This document shows, piece after piece, positions 35,054 through 43,439 of a stretch of DNA of 57,083 bases. A program made the position numbers and the translations under genes. The stretch's first letter is position 1; every line of letters begins with the position of its first letter. A model generated the notes under the pieces. It did no database searches, was not told the DNA's origin, and saw nothing but the letters and a program-made list of their open reading frames with translations. The DNA lies in contig JAGRLT010000158.1 in the NCBI GenBank assembly GCA_020441665.1, positions 1 through 57,083 of the forward strand. The letters run 5' to 3'. Source of the stretch: Nitratireductor sp. Lineage in GTDB: Bacteria > Pseudomonadota > Alphaproteobacteria > Rhizobiales > Rhizobiaceae.

Positions 35054-35338
35054 ATGAGCATCCAGACTGTGGCAGACACGATCAAGAGCCGGATCAGCGG
35101 CGATTCAGGCCTCGGCGCCTCGGTCAAGTTCGATTGCGGCGACGACGGCGTGGTGGTGATCGACGGCGCCGACGTCTCGACCGAGAACAGGGACGCCGAC
35201 TGTACCGTGAAATGCGATCTCGACGTGCTGCAGGATCTGATCGCGGGCGATCTCGACCCGACCGCCGCCTTCATGCAGGGCAAGATCAAGGTCGAAGGCG
35301 ATATGAGCGTCGCCATGAAACTGTCGCAGATTTTGTGA
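35054..35338 (+). CDS. SCP2 sterol-binding domain protein
   Basis: 94 residues; the ATG at 35054 sits six bases after AAAGGAG (an in-frame TTG at 35048 is too close). SIQTVADTIKSRISGDSGLGASVKFDCGDDGVVVIDGADVSTENRDADCTVKCDLDVLQDLIAGDLDPTAAFMQGKIKVEGDMSVAMKLSQIL is a whole SCP2 domain, a hydrophobic-pocket fold that binds lipids or acyl-CoA. GDLDPTAAFMQGKIKVEGDMSVAM is diagnostic. Bacterial stand-alone SCP2 proteins accompany fatty-acid and isoprenoid degradation. Its upstream palindrome suggests specific transcriptional control. Confidence 0.9.
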   Translation: MSIQTVADTIKSRISGDSGLGASVKFDCGDDGVVVIDGADVSTENRDADCTVKCDLDVLQDLIAGDLDPTAAFMQGKIKVEGDMSVAMKLSQIL

Positions 35339-35345
35339 TCCCGGT

Positions 35346-36149
35346 TCAGCGGGCTGCCCCGTCCAGCCAGGTGCGCCAGGCGTCGAAACTGCCGCGGAAG
35401 ACGTTGATATCCGTGTCGCCCTCGACGCCGCGCATCTGTCCGGTGCCGGTATACTGCCAGAAGGTCCATTCCTGCCCCGGATAGGACTGGTCGGGATGGC
35501 CCGCCACCGAGCGCAGCCAGAATTCGACGCCGTCGATCTTCGCAAGATCGTTGTCATCGTAAAAATCCGGCGCCGTGTAGACGATCGGCGTCCGGCCGTA
35601 ATGGCGCCGGACGAAATTGAGGAAGATGTTCATCTCGCGACGCACGACGGCCGGCTCGGGCCGCAGCTTGCAGCTTGGTGAAAGCGGGTTCCATTCCATG
35701 TCGAGCACCGGCGGCAGGGTACCCTTTTCCCTCGGCACGTGCTTGACGAACCAGCGCGCCTGCTCGATCGCCGGCCGGCAGAAGTAGTAGAAATGATAGG
35801 CCCCGCGCGCGACGCCGGCGCGTTTCGCGCCGATCCAGTTTTCCTGGAAACGGTCGTCGACCCGATCGCCGCCTTCGGTCGCCTTGATGAAAGCAAAACG
35901 GATCCCGGCGGCGCGCACGGAGTGCCAGTCAACGGCATTCTGGAACTTCGAGACGTCGATGCCGTGCACCGCATAGTCCCAGGGTGCGCGGTCCTCCCAA
36001 TCGTGCGGATCGTTGTCGCCATAGCGCGGGCCGGTGCCGGAACTGCGGATATCGAGGATCGCATCGGTCGCCGAGTTGCATCCGGCAAACGCCAGCAGGA
36101 AGACAAACACGGCAAGGCGGAAAAAGACAGGCAGGCGGAAGGGATACAA
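35346..36149 (-). CDS. GH25 lysozyme-like lipoprotein
   Basis: 267 residues with a lipoprotein signal (LAVFVFLLAFAGC, lipobox ending at Cys24). The mature part is a glycoside hydrolase family 25 barrel: VHGIDVSKFQNAVDWHSVRAAGIRFAFIKATEGGDRVDDRF, GAYHFYYFCRPAIEQARWFV, LPPVLDMEWNP with the catalytic Asp/Glu pair, and WTFWQYTGTGQMRGVEGDTDINVFRG. GH25 enzymes cleave peptidoglycan between MurNAc and GlcNAc. As an outer-membrane lipoprotein it could remodel the cell's own wall. Convergent to the SCP2 gene with a 7-bp gap. Confidence 0.9.
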   Translation of the reverse strand: MYPFRLPVFFRLAVFVFLLAFAGCNSATDAILDIRSSGTGPRYGDNDPHDWEDRAPWDYAVHGIDVSKFQNAVDWHSVRAAGIRFAFIKATEGGDRVDDRFQENWIGAKRAGVARGAYHFYYFCRPAIEQARWFVKHVPREKGTLPPVLDMEWNPLSPSCKLRPEPAVVRREMNIFLNFVRRHYGRTPIVYTAPDFYDDNDLAKIDGVEFWLRSVAGHPDQSYPGQEWTFWQYTGTGQMRGVEGDTDINVFRGSFDAWRTWLDGAAR

Positions 36150-36206
36150 GAACAGGTCCTGACGGTGATTTGCGGCCCCGTGCTGATTCTAGAGCCGGCT
36201 GCGTTA

Positions 36207-36893
36207 TCATACAAGGGAGGCGTAATCCCGGTTCTCCGACCCCCCGAACCGCGCGCCTGGCGTGCCGGGCCGCCATTGCGGATATTTCGCCATCACGGCG
36301 GCAAAGCGCTCCGATGCGAGAAAAGCATCGAGCCAGCCGGTCACGCCGGGCCAGTCCTGACCGCGAAACCAGGCGATGTCGGTGAAGGCATATTGCCGGA
36401 CAAAGGGCAGGACCGCGCCATCGGCAAACGAAAACCGGTCGCCGAACAGATAGGACCGGCCGGCAAGCAGCGCCTCCAGAGACCGGATGAACGTGGCTGC
36501 CCTTTCCCGCTCGCCCGCGCGATCGGCATCGTCATGGCGGGTCGAATATTTGTAGCGGTCGAGCGCTGTCTTGAAAGGCCCGTCCAGCGTCTCGATCAGC
36601 CGATCCATCTCTGCCAGTGCCTCCGGCGGATACGCCATCCAGCCCTCGGGATCACCGGCTGCGAGCGCCCAGCGCATGATGTCGAGGCTCTCCTCGACGA
36701 TGCGCGGTTCGCCCTGCGGCAGGACCAGCACCGGCACCGTGCCCTTCGGGCTCGCTGCAAGCATATCGGCCGGCTTGTCGCGCAACACCACCTCGCGCAG
36801 TTCAACCGCGAGGCGGCTCGCCGCGATCGCCAGGCGTGCCCGCATCGCATAGGGACAGCGGCGGAAGGAATAGAGGATCGGCAGGACGCTCAT
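36207..36893 (-). CDS. Glutathione S-transferase family protein
   Basis: 228 residues. N-terminal thioredoxin-like domain MSVLPILYSFRRCPYAMRARLAIAASRLAVELREVVLRDKPADMLAASPKGTVPVLVLPQGEPRIVEESLDIMRWAL with the cis-Pro (TVPVL) and the ES that binds glutathione; the CPYA Cys suggests an omega- or glutaredoxin-2-like member. The C-terminal helical domain (FSFADGAVLPFVRQYAF) follows. The start is 1 bp after the stop of trhO, so both form an operon. Substrate unknown. Confidence 0.85.
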   Translation of the reverse strand: MSVLPILYSFRRCPYAMRARLAIAASRLAVELREVVLRDKPADMLAASPKGTVPVLVLPQGEPRIVEESLDIMRWALAAGDPEGWMAYPPEALAEMDRLIETLDGPFKTALDRYKYSTRHDDADRAGERERAATFIRSLEALLAGRSYLFGDRFSFADGAVLPFVRQYAFTDIAWFRGQDWPGVTGWLDAFLASERFAAVMAKYPQWRPGTPGARFGGSENRDYASLV

Positions 36894-36894
36894 G

Positions 36895-37887
36895 TCAGGC
36901 AGGCTGGCCTTTTGCCAGGGACCTGGCAATCTGGCCGGCGCGTTCCGCGCGCTTGCGCTCGCGCTGGCCGTGCTGGTCGGCGGCGATGTGCGCTTCGCCA
37001 CGCTGGCGCGCCAGTTCCACCTGCTTCTGCCGCTCGGCAAAGCGCTGGCGCTGCCCGCTGCTCATCGCATCATGGCAATGCGGGCACGAAACGCCCTGCA
37101 GATAGGTTTCGGCCTTCTTGTCTTCCTCCGAGATCGGATGGCGGCAGGCATGGCACAGATCGTAGGGGCCGGGCTTCAAGCCGTGGCCGACCGAAACCCG
37201 GTTGTCGAAGACGAAACACTCGCCCTGCCACAGGCTCGCTTCCTCGGGCACGGTTTCGAGATATTTCAGGATGCCGCCCTTGAGGTGATAGACCTCCTCG
37301 AAGCCCTCCCGCTTCATGAAGCTCGACGCCTTCTCGCAGCGTATGCCGCCGGTGCAGAACATGGCGACCCTCGGCTTGTCGTGCAGCCGCTCCTGGCTCC
37401 GCACCCATTGCGGAAAATCGCGGAAGTTCACCGTTTTCGGGTTCACCGCGCCCTTGAAGGTGCCGATATCGACCTCGTAATCGTTGCGGGTGTCGATCAG
37501 CACCACATCGGGATCGGATATCAGGTCGTTCCAGTCCTCCGGCGCCACATAGGTGCCCACCACCTCATTGGGATCGATGCCCTCGACCCCCATGGTGACG
37601 ATCTCCTTCTTGAGCCGCACCTTCATGCGATAGAACGGGTTCTCGCCCTCGGCCCAGCTTTGCTTGTGGTCGAGACCGGCAAGGCGCGGATCGGATCCGA
37701 GATGGCCGAGCACGGCGCGAATGCCGGCCTCGGGTCCGGCGATCGTGCCGTTAATGCCTTCGCGCGCCAACAGCAGCGTGCCCATCACGCCATGCGCCCT
37801 GCAGGCCTCGAGCAGCGGTGCCTGCATCGCCTGATAATCGTCGAGACGAACGAATTTGTAGAGCGCGGCGACGAGATAGCGGGCCAT
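36895..37887 (-). CDS. trhO: tRNA 5-hydroxyuridine (U34) synthase, rhodanese family
   Basis: 330 residues. YceA/TrhO-type protein that introduces oxygen at tRNA uridine 34 (ho5U) in an oxygen-dependent reaction. Layout: an N-terminal acylphosphatase-like domain ([48 protein letters not shown]), the rhodanese domain with [22 protein letters not shown] and active-site loop [16 protein letters not shown], then a Cys-rich tail (CHACRHP, CPHC) and a charged helical C-terminus. The gene leads a two-gene unit with the glutathione S-transferase. Confidence 0.92.
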   Translation of the reverse strand: MARYLVAALYKFVRLDDYQAMQAPLLEACRAHGVMGTLLLAREGINGTIAGPEAGIRAVLGHLGSDPRLAGLDHKQSWAEGENPFYRMKVRLKKEIVTMGVEGIDPNEVVGTYVAPEDWNDLISDPDVVLIDTRNDYEVDIGTFKGAVNPKTVNFRDFPQWVRSQERLHDKPRVAMFCTGGIRCEKASSFMKREGFEEVYHLKGGILKYLETVPEEASLWQGECFVFDNRVSVGHGLKPGPYDLCHACRHPISEEDKKAETYLQGVSCPHCHDAMSSGQRQRFAERQKQVELARQRGEAHIAADQHGQRERKRAERAGQIARSLAKGQPA

Positions 37888-38105
37888 GTCGGTTCCTTTC
37901 GCGCCGAGGGATACTGCCCCGGCGCCTGGCGGGCAAGCGGCGATTTTCCGCTCTCGCGACCGGTATGCTACGACCTCCCGGTCCCCGAACCTCTCGGGTG
38001 CGAAACCTCATGTGCGGCCGATCTCGCGCTGTCGCTGTCTCGCTGTCGATGTCCCGCTGCGGGCGCGCAAACCGGTGGATCGCTGCGCCTGAATGGCGCT
38101 ATGCT

Positions 38106-38582
38106 ATGCCCATGACTCGCGATGATCTCGACACGATCGACCTGAAGATCCTGGCCATCCTGCAATCCGATCCCGAAATTTCCATCCAGGATATCGGTTC
38201 GCGGGTCGGCCTGTCCCATACGCCCGCCTGGCGGCGTATCCGCAAGATGCAGGATTCGGGGCTCCTGAAGGGCCGCGTATGGCTGGTCGACAGCGAAATG
38301 ACCGGGCTCGACGTTTCCATCTTCGTCTTTGTCCGCCTCGATACCCATTCGGCGGAGGTGATGGATGCGTTCGAAACGGCAACGCTCGACATCCCGGAAA
38401 TCCTGCAATGCTACACGGTTTCGGGGGAGTTCGATTACATGCTGCGGGTCGTGGTGGGATCGGTTCGCGACTATGAGCGTGCCGTCAAGGGCAAGCTCCT
38501 GAAACTGCCCCATGTCGGCATCATGAATTCGGTCTTCGCCCTCAACGAGGTGAAGAACACCACCGCCCTGCCGATCGGCTAG
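38106..38582 (+). CDS. Lrp/AsnC-family transcriptional regulator
   Basis: 158 residues (an ATG at 38112 is an equally possible start; no strong ribosome-binding site precedes either). N-terminal winged HTH (DTIDLKILAILQSDPEISIQDIGSRVGLSHTPAWRRIRKMQDSGLLKG) and C-terminal RAM ligand domain (VSIFVFVRLDTHSAEVMDAFETA, YTVSGEFDYMLRVVVGSVRDYERAV). Members sense amino acids. The next gene on the same strand, 177 bp on, is indolepyruvate ferredoxin oxidoreductase, an amino-acid catabolic enzyme, so it is the likely target. Confidence 0.9.
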   Translation: MPMTRDDLDTIDLKILAILQSDPEISIQDIGSRVGLSHTPAWRRIRKMQDSGLLKGRVWLVDSEMTGLDVSIFVFVRLDTHSAEVMDAFETATLDIPEILQCYTVSGEFDYMLRVVVGSVRDYERAVKGKLLKLPHVGIMNSVFALNEVKNTTALPIG

Positions 38583-38693
38583 GTCGTTCGATGCCGCGGT
38601 GCGGCGGCGTCAGTTGCAATTCTTGTCCTAATTTTCTGACTTCTGTGAGACTGTCAGTCTACGCAATCCCCAAAGCGCTGCGAAAATTGGGCT

Positions 38694-38722
38694 TTGGTTT
38701 CGGCAAAAACGCGCCATACTAT
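38694..38722 (+). promoter_or_regulatory. Candidate sigma-70-type promoter of the oxidoreductase gene
   Basis: TTGGTT (38694-38699) and TACTAT (38717-38722) are 17 bp apart, 37 bp upstream of the start codon. Upstream, CTGAC (38636-38640) and GTCAG (38653-38657) form a spaced inverted repeat that could be a regulator site. Assigned by eye. Confidence 0.4.
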
Positions 38723-38759
38723 AACAACGCAAGCATTGCGGCCGCGAGGAGAACCAAGA

Positions 38760-41700
38760 ATGGGCGTCAACGACCCGAAATTCGATCCCTATTCCGCTGT
38801 CACGCTCGAAGACAAATACACCGCCGAGGAAGGCAAGGTCTTCATCAACGGCACCCAGGCGCTGGTTCGCCTGCCGATGGTGCAGATGCGCCGCGACCGC
38901 GCGGCGGGGCTCAATACCGGCACCTTCATCTCCGGCTATCGCGGCTCTCCCGTCGGCGGCTTCGACCTGACGCTTGGCCAGGCGCGCGAACATCTGAAGA
39001 AACACGACATCCACTTCCTGCCCGGCATCAACGAGGATCTGGCGGCGACAGCCGTGTGGGGTTCCCAACAGCTTTCCGCCTCGCCCGGCGCGAAAAAGGA
39101 CGGCGTGCTCGGCATCTGGTACGGCAAGGGGCCGGGCGTTGACCGCTGCGGCGACGTCTTCAAACACGCCAATTCCTTCGGCACCTCGCCCCATGGCGGC
39201 GTCCTGGCGATTGCCGGCGACGACCACCTGGCGAAATCCTCGACCGTCGCCCACCAGTCCGACCACGCCTTCATGGCGGCGATCATGCCGGTTCTGTTCC
39301 CTTCCTCCGTGCAGGAATTTACCGAACTGGGTCTGCTCGGCATCGCCATGAGCCGCTATTCCGGCCTGTGGGTCGGCTACAAGGTGATCGCCGATACCAT
39401 CGAGACCACCGGCGTCGTCGACCTTGCGGGCGAACAGCGCCTCTTCGTCACCCCGAACGATTTCGAAATGCCCCAGGGCGGGCTCAACATCCGCTGGCCG
39501 GATGACCGCTTCGCCCAGGACGAGCGCATACAGGAATACAAGGCCTATGCGGCCATCGCCTTTGCCCGCGCCAACAAGATCGACCAGCTCGTCATCGATT
39601 CCAGAAAACCGCGCATCGGCATCGTCGCTTCCGGCAAGGCCTATGAGAACGTCCGCGAGGCGCTGCGCCATCTCGACATCGATGAGAAGACCGCCGACAG
39701 GATCGGCCTGCGCCTCTACAAGGTGCGCATGCCCTGGCCGCTGGAACCCGAGGGCATCCGCCAGTTCTCCGAAGGGCTGGAGGAAGTCCTCGTCGTCGAG
39801 GAACGGCGCGAGGTCATCGAGCACCAGATCAAGCAGCAATTGTTCAACTGGCGCGACGATGTGCGCCCGCGTATCGTCGGCAAGTTCGACCACAAGGACC
39901 GGCATGTCCTGTCGCTGCACGAGGAGATGACCGCCGGCGTCGCCACCCGCATCATCGCCACCCGCCTGCTCGATTTCGACCTGCCGGAAAGCCTGCGCGA
40001 GAACCTGAAGAGAAAGCTCGAATATTACAACGAGCGCCACCAGTTGCGGCTGACCCACAAGACGCCGGTCAACCGCGTTGCCCATTTCTGCGCCGGCTGC
40101 CCGCACAACACCTCGACCAAGGTGCCGGAGGGCTCGCGCGCCTTTGCCGGCATCGGCTGTCACTTCATGGCGCTGTGGATGGACCGCAACACCGAGACCT
40201 ATACCCATATGGGCGGCGAGGGCGTCCCCTGGTCGGGCATCGCCCCCTTCACCAATGAAAAACACGTCTTCGCCAATCTCGGCGATGGCACCTATTTCCA
40301 TTCCGGCATCATGGCGATCCGCCAGTCGGTCGCCTCCGGCGCCAACATCACCTACAAGCTGCTCTACAACGATGCGGTGGCGATGACCGGCGGCCAGAAG
40401 ATCGATGGTTCCCTCACCGTGCCCGAGCTTGCCGCCCAGTTGCAGGCCGAGGGCATCAGGAAGCTGTGGCTCGTATCCGACGAACCGGAGAAATATTCCG
40501 GTCTCTCCCTGCCCGCCGGCATCACCATCAGGCATCGCGACTGGCTCGACGACGTCCAGCAGCAGGCGCGCGAAACCGAAGGCTGCACGGCGATCATCTA
40601 CGATCAGACCTGCGCCACGGAAAAGCGCCGCCGCCGCAAGCGCGGCACCATGGTTGACCCCGACAAGCGCGTGTTCATCAACCCGCTGGTCTGCGAGGGC
40701 TGCGGTGACTGCTCGGTACAGTCGAACTGCATTGCCGTCGAACCGCTGGAAACCGAGTTCGGCCGCAAGCGCCAGATCAACCAGTCCTCCTGCAACAAGG
40801 ACTTCTCCTGCGTGAAGGGCTTCTGCCCCTCCTTCGTCACGGTACAGGGGGCGAGCCTGAAGAAGCGGGAACTTCCCGAACTTTCGGAAGAAGCCCTGCC
40901 GGTACCGGAGGTCGTGCCACTCGCCGACAATGTCTACAACATCGCCATTACCGGCGTCGGCGGCACCGGCGTTCTGACCATCGGCGCGATCATCGGCATG
41001 GCCGCCCATATCGATGGCAAGGCGGCGATGATCCAGGATTTCTCCGGCCTTGCCCAGAAGGGCGGCGCGGTGCTCTCCCACATCCGCCTGTCGAAGACCA
41101 CGGACCTCGTGGCGGCGGCGCAGATTCCGCCGGGCGAAGCCGACCTTCTGATGGCGGCCGACACGGTGGTCGCCTCCGACAAGGGGCCGGTGACGCTCTA
41201 TTCGACGAACCGCACCCGCGCCATCCTCAATACCCACCTTACCCCGGTTTCCTCCTTCGTCTTCGACCGGGATTTCGATTTCCGCGAGACGGCCGTCATC
41301 AACGCCATCTCGAAGGGCATCAAGGACAATCCCGACAAGGTGGATTTCACCCGCCTCGCCGAACTGGTCTGCGGCGATTCGATCGCCACCAACATCATGA
41401 TGCTGGGTTACGCCAGCCAGAAGGGCACGCTGCCCGTCGGCGTCGATGCGCTTGAAAAGGCCATCGAACTCAACGGCGTCGCCATCAAGGCCAACAAGCT
41501 CGCCTTCAACTGGGGCCGCCGCTTCGCCGAAAAGCCCGAAGAGGCGCTCAGGCTGCTCGCCGAAGCCCATGGCCGGCCGGCGGAACCCGAAACGCTGGAA
41601 CAGCTTGTCGACCGCCGCGCGGCGTTTCTCGCCGCCTATCAGAACGCGGCCTATGCCAAACGCTATCGCGATTTCGTCGCCGGGGTCGAAACCGCCGAGG

Positions 41701-42263
41701 CGAAGCTGGGCGACAAGCGCGACCTGACCGAGGCCGTCGCCCGCAACCTGTTCAAGCTGATGGCCTACAAGGACGAGTATGAAGTCGCCCGGCTCTATAC
41801 CGATGGCAGCTTCGAGAAGGAACTGAAGGACGCATTCGACGGCGATCTCAAGCTCACCTTCCATCTCGCCCCGCCGATCCTGGGCGGCAAGCCGCTGGCC
41901 AATGGCCGACCGAGAAAACGCCAGTTCGGCCCGTGGATGATGACCGGCTTCAGGTTCCTGGCCGGCATGAAGGGCCTTCGCGGTACCGCCTTCGATCCGT
42001 TCGGCCGAACCGCCGAGCGGAAGATGGAGCGCCGGCTGATCGGCGACTACGAGGCGATGATATCCGGCCTGCTGCCGAAGCTTTCAGCCCGCAACTTCCG
42101 CTTCGCGCTCGCGCTTGCCCGCGTCCCCGATGCCATTCGCGGCTACGGGCCGGTCAAGGAGAAATCGGTGGCGGATGCGTTGAAGACACAGGCGAGCCTG
42201 CTCGGGCAATTCGAAAATCCGCCGGCCGAAACCGCCGAACGCCAGCTCGAGGCCGCTGAATAG
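38760..42263 (+). CDS. Indolepyruvate ferredoxin oxidoreductase (fused alpha/beta)
   Basis: 1167 residues, ATG with GAGGAGA upstream. TPP-dependent 2-oxoacid:ferredoxin oxidoreductase that decarboxylates aryl- (and possibly branched-) pyruvates to acyl-CoA. Order: N-terminal pyrimidine-binding domain (GYRGSPVGGFDLTL, PGINEDLAATAVWGSQQ), TPP domain (HFCAGCPHNTSTKVPEGSRAFAGIGCH, MGGEGVPWSGIAPF, LGDGTYFHSG, LYNDAVAMTGGQ), Fe-S ligands (CEGCGDCSVQSNC, CNKDFSCVKGFCPS), then the gamma-like domain (ITGVGGTGVLTIGAIIGMAAHIDGKAAMIQDFSGLAQKGGAVLSH) and a C-terminal DUF6537-type helical part. This is the single-chain proteobacterial form, about twice the size of archaeal IorA. It is probably controlled by the preceding Lrp-type gene. 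Confidence 0.94.
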   Translation: MGVNDPKFDPYSAVTLEDKYTAEEGKVFINGTQALVRLPMVQMRRDRAAGLNTGTFISGYRGSPVGGFDLTLGQAREHLKKHDIHFLPGINEDLAATAVWGSQQLSASPGAKKDGVLGIWYGKGPGVDRCGDVFKHANSFGTSPHGGVLAIAGDDHLAKSSTVAHQSDHAFMAAIMPVLFPSSVQEFTELGLLGIAMSRYSGLWVGYKVIADTIETTGVVDLAGEQRLFVTPNDFEMPQGGLNIRWPDDRFAQDERIQEYKAYAAIAFARANKIDQLVIDSRKPRIGIVASGKAYENVREALRHLDIDEKTADRIGLRLYKVRMPWPLEPEGIRQFSEGLEEVLVVEERREVIEHQIKQQLFNWRDDVRPRIVGKFDHKDRHVLSLHEEMTAGVATRIIATRLLDFDLPESLRENLKRKLEYYNERHQLRLTHKTPVNRVAHFCAGCPHNTSTKVPEGSRAFAGIGCHFMALWMDRNTETYTHMGGEGVPWSGIAPFTNEKHVFANLGDGTYFHSGIMAIRQSVASGANITYKLLYNDAVAMTGGQKIDGSLTVPELAAQLQAEGIRKLWLVSDEPEKYSGLSLPAGITIRHRDWLDDVQQQARETEGCTAIIYDQTCATEKRRRRKRGTMVDPDKRVFINPLVCEGCGDCSVQSNCIAVEPLETEFGRKRQINQSSCNKDFSCVKGFCPSFVTVQGASLKKRELPELSEEALPVPEVVPLADNVYNIAITGVGGTGVLTIGAIIGMAAHIDGKAAMIQDFSGLAQKGGAVLSHIRLSKTTDLVAAAQIPPGEADLLMAADTVVASDKGPVTLYSTNRTRAILNTHLTPVSSFVFDRDFDFRETAVINAISKGIKDNPDKVDFTRLAELVCGDSIATNIMMLGYASQKGTLPVGVDALEKAIELNGVAIKANKLAFNWGRRFAEKPEEALRLLAEAHGRPAEPETLEQLVDRRAAFLAAYQNAAYAKRYRDFVAGVETAEAKLGDKRDLTEAVARNLFKLMAYKDEYEVARLYTDGSFEKELKDAFDGDLKLTFHLAPPILGGKPLANGRPRKRQFGPWMMTGFRFLAGMKGLRGTAFDPFGRTAERKMERRLIGDYEAMISGLLPKLSARNFRFALALARVPDAIRGYGPVKEKSVADALKTQASLLGQFENPPAETAERQLEAAE

Positions 42264-42267
42264 GCTG

Positions 42268-42285
42268 CGGACGCTCCGGCGTCCG
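42268..42285. terminator. Hairpin between convergent genes
   Basis: CGGACGC-TCCG-GCGTCCG, a 7-bp perfect stem in the 40-bp gap between the converging oxidoreductase and LuxR genes. There is no T-tract, so it may end transcripts only weakly or block 3' exonucleases. Confidence 0.35.
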
Positions 42286-42303
42286 GCAGATACGTCCCGG
42301 CAA

Positions 42304-43050
42304 TCACGCGTCGATCAGCCCGAGGCGGATCGCCCGCGCCACCGTATGGGCCTTGTTGACCGTGTTGAGCTTGAGCGCCGCGGTGGAAAGATAGTGGTTC
42401 ACCGTGTTCTCGGAGATCGACAGGATCGCCGCCACTTCCGAACTGGTCTTGCCTGCCGCCGTCCACTGAATACAGTCGCGCTCGCGCACGGTCAGAACCG
42501 CCTTGGCCGTTCCCGCATCGCGATCGTTGTTGATCAGATATTCGAACGCGTGGCTGGCGAGATAAGCGAGCCTGATCTTTTCGCCCTCATCGGGTTCCGG
42601 CCGATTGCCGTCGAAGCCGAACGCTCCGCGGCTGCCGCTCTTGTCGGAAACGCTGAAATAGACACCGCCGTAAAATCCAAATGCGCGATAGAGCGCCACG
42701 GCTTCCTGCGATGCGTCGCTGTCCTTGCCGAAATCCTTTTCGAGCGACCAGGTAACGGGCAGCACGCTTTCGCGCAGCCGGGCTATGGCCGGACTGTGGT
42801 TCAGCAATTTCATGGAATCGAAGGCGCGGATAAATTCCGGGTTCCAGTTGGTCACGATGGCAAGGCTGGCGATCTGGTCGTCATCCAGTGTCGGCAGGCG
42901 CATGGCGACGAAATGCTCGTAGCCGAAGGATACCGTGATCGCCTTGATGATTTTGAAGAGATCGTAACCGGTACTGGCGCTCGAAAGTGCACTGATAAAG
43001 CCATCCCGGCTATCAGTGCCATGACTCGTTGCTGCCGCCTGTTTGGGCAT
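42304..43050 (-). CDS. LuxR-family regulator with autoinducer-binding-type domain (solo)
   Basis: 248 residues. The N-terminal domain (about 15-165) aligns without gaps with the LasR/TraR ligand-binding region around TNWNPEFIRAFDSMKLLNHSPAI to SVLPVTW. Equivalents of LasR Tyr56, Trp60, Tyr64, Asp73 and Trp88 are Trp69, Phe73, Phe77, Ser86 and Trp101; the Asp that contacts the acyl-homoserine-lactone amide is therefore replaced by Ser. The C-terminal HTH (LTVRERDCIQWTAAGKTSSEVAAILSISENTVNHYLSTAALKLNTVNKAHTVARAIRLGLI) is intact. No luxI gene is in the window. It is probably a LuxR solo responding to something other than a canonical AHL. Confidence 0.9.
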   Translation of the reverse strand: MPKQAAATSHGTDSRDGFISALSSASTGYDLFKIIKAITVSFGYEHFVAMRLPTLDDDQIASLAIVTNWNPEFIRAFDSMKLLNHSPAIARLRESVLPVTWSLEKDFGKDSDASQEAVALYRAFGFYGGVYFSVSDKSGSRGAFGFDGNRPEPDEGEKIRLAYLASHAFEYLINNDRDAGTAKAVLTVRERDCIQWTAAGKTSSEVAAILSISENTVNHYLSTAALKLNTVNKAHTVARAIRLGLIDA

Positions 43051-43439
43051 AACGATACAGCTCCCTGATAATCCCCCGTAATATCAAGTTGATTCGTTCA
43101 TGCCATCAATTTGGAAATTTAGCAATCAATGCCGGAACCAAGGCAGTTCCGGCGAGCCAGTCCTGCCCCCGGACTGTATTGATATGCTCAATACTTGCCT
43201 AACGGGCTGTATTACCGTGGGAGCCAGGGAGATTGCCGGTTCGGGCAATACCCGCCCATTCACATGCCGCCAGGCGCGAACAAGTTGAGGCTGTGGCTTC
43301 GCGTGAAGCTAAGCCCACCATGCACCAAGGGCGCATGTGCGGCAGATGAAGTGGGGGATCGACCGCAAGCCTCAAATCTAATCTATATTATTACGTTAGG
43401 TAACAATCAACTGTCTTGGATACAAACGGAACAATTTTA
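43051..43439. other. 389-bp intergenic region with an inverted repeat
   Basis: No convincing gene. The region is more AT-rich than its surroundings (for instance CTAATCTATATTATTACG near 43377). It should contain the luxR-type promoter near its left end. GTATTGA-TATGC-TCAATAC at 43176-43194 is a perfect 7-bp inverted repeat, a possible operator. The right end meets the stop codon of the MalY-type gene, transcribed toward it. Confidence 0.5.
43176..43194. promoter_or_regulatory. 19-bp inverted repeat, possible operator
   Basis: GTATTGA (43176-43182) and TCAATAC (43188-43194) are exact reverse complements around a 5-nt centre. The site lies about 125 bp upstream of the LuxR-type gene start. Length and symmetry would suit a dimeric regulator such as LuxR itself; no further evidence. 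Confidence 0.35.

Noticed and set aside
38628-41864. 1078-codon open frame on the minus strand
   Set aside because: It is exactly antisense to the well-supported indolepyruvate ferredoxin oxidoreductase. The translation is Gly/Asp/Arg/Ala-rich without any fold, as expected from GC-rich third-position bias.
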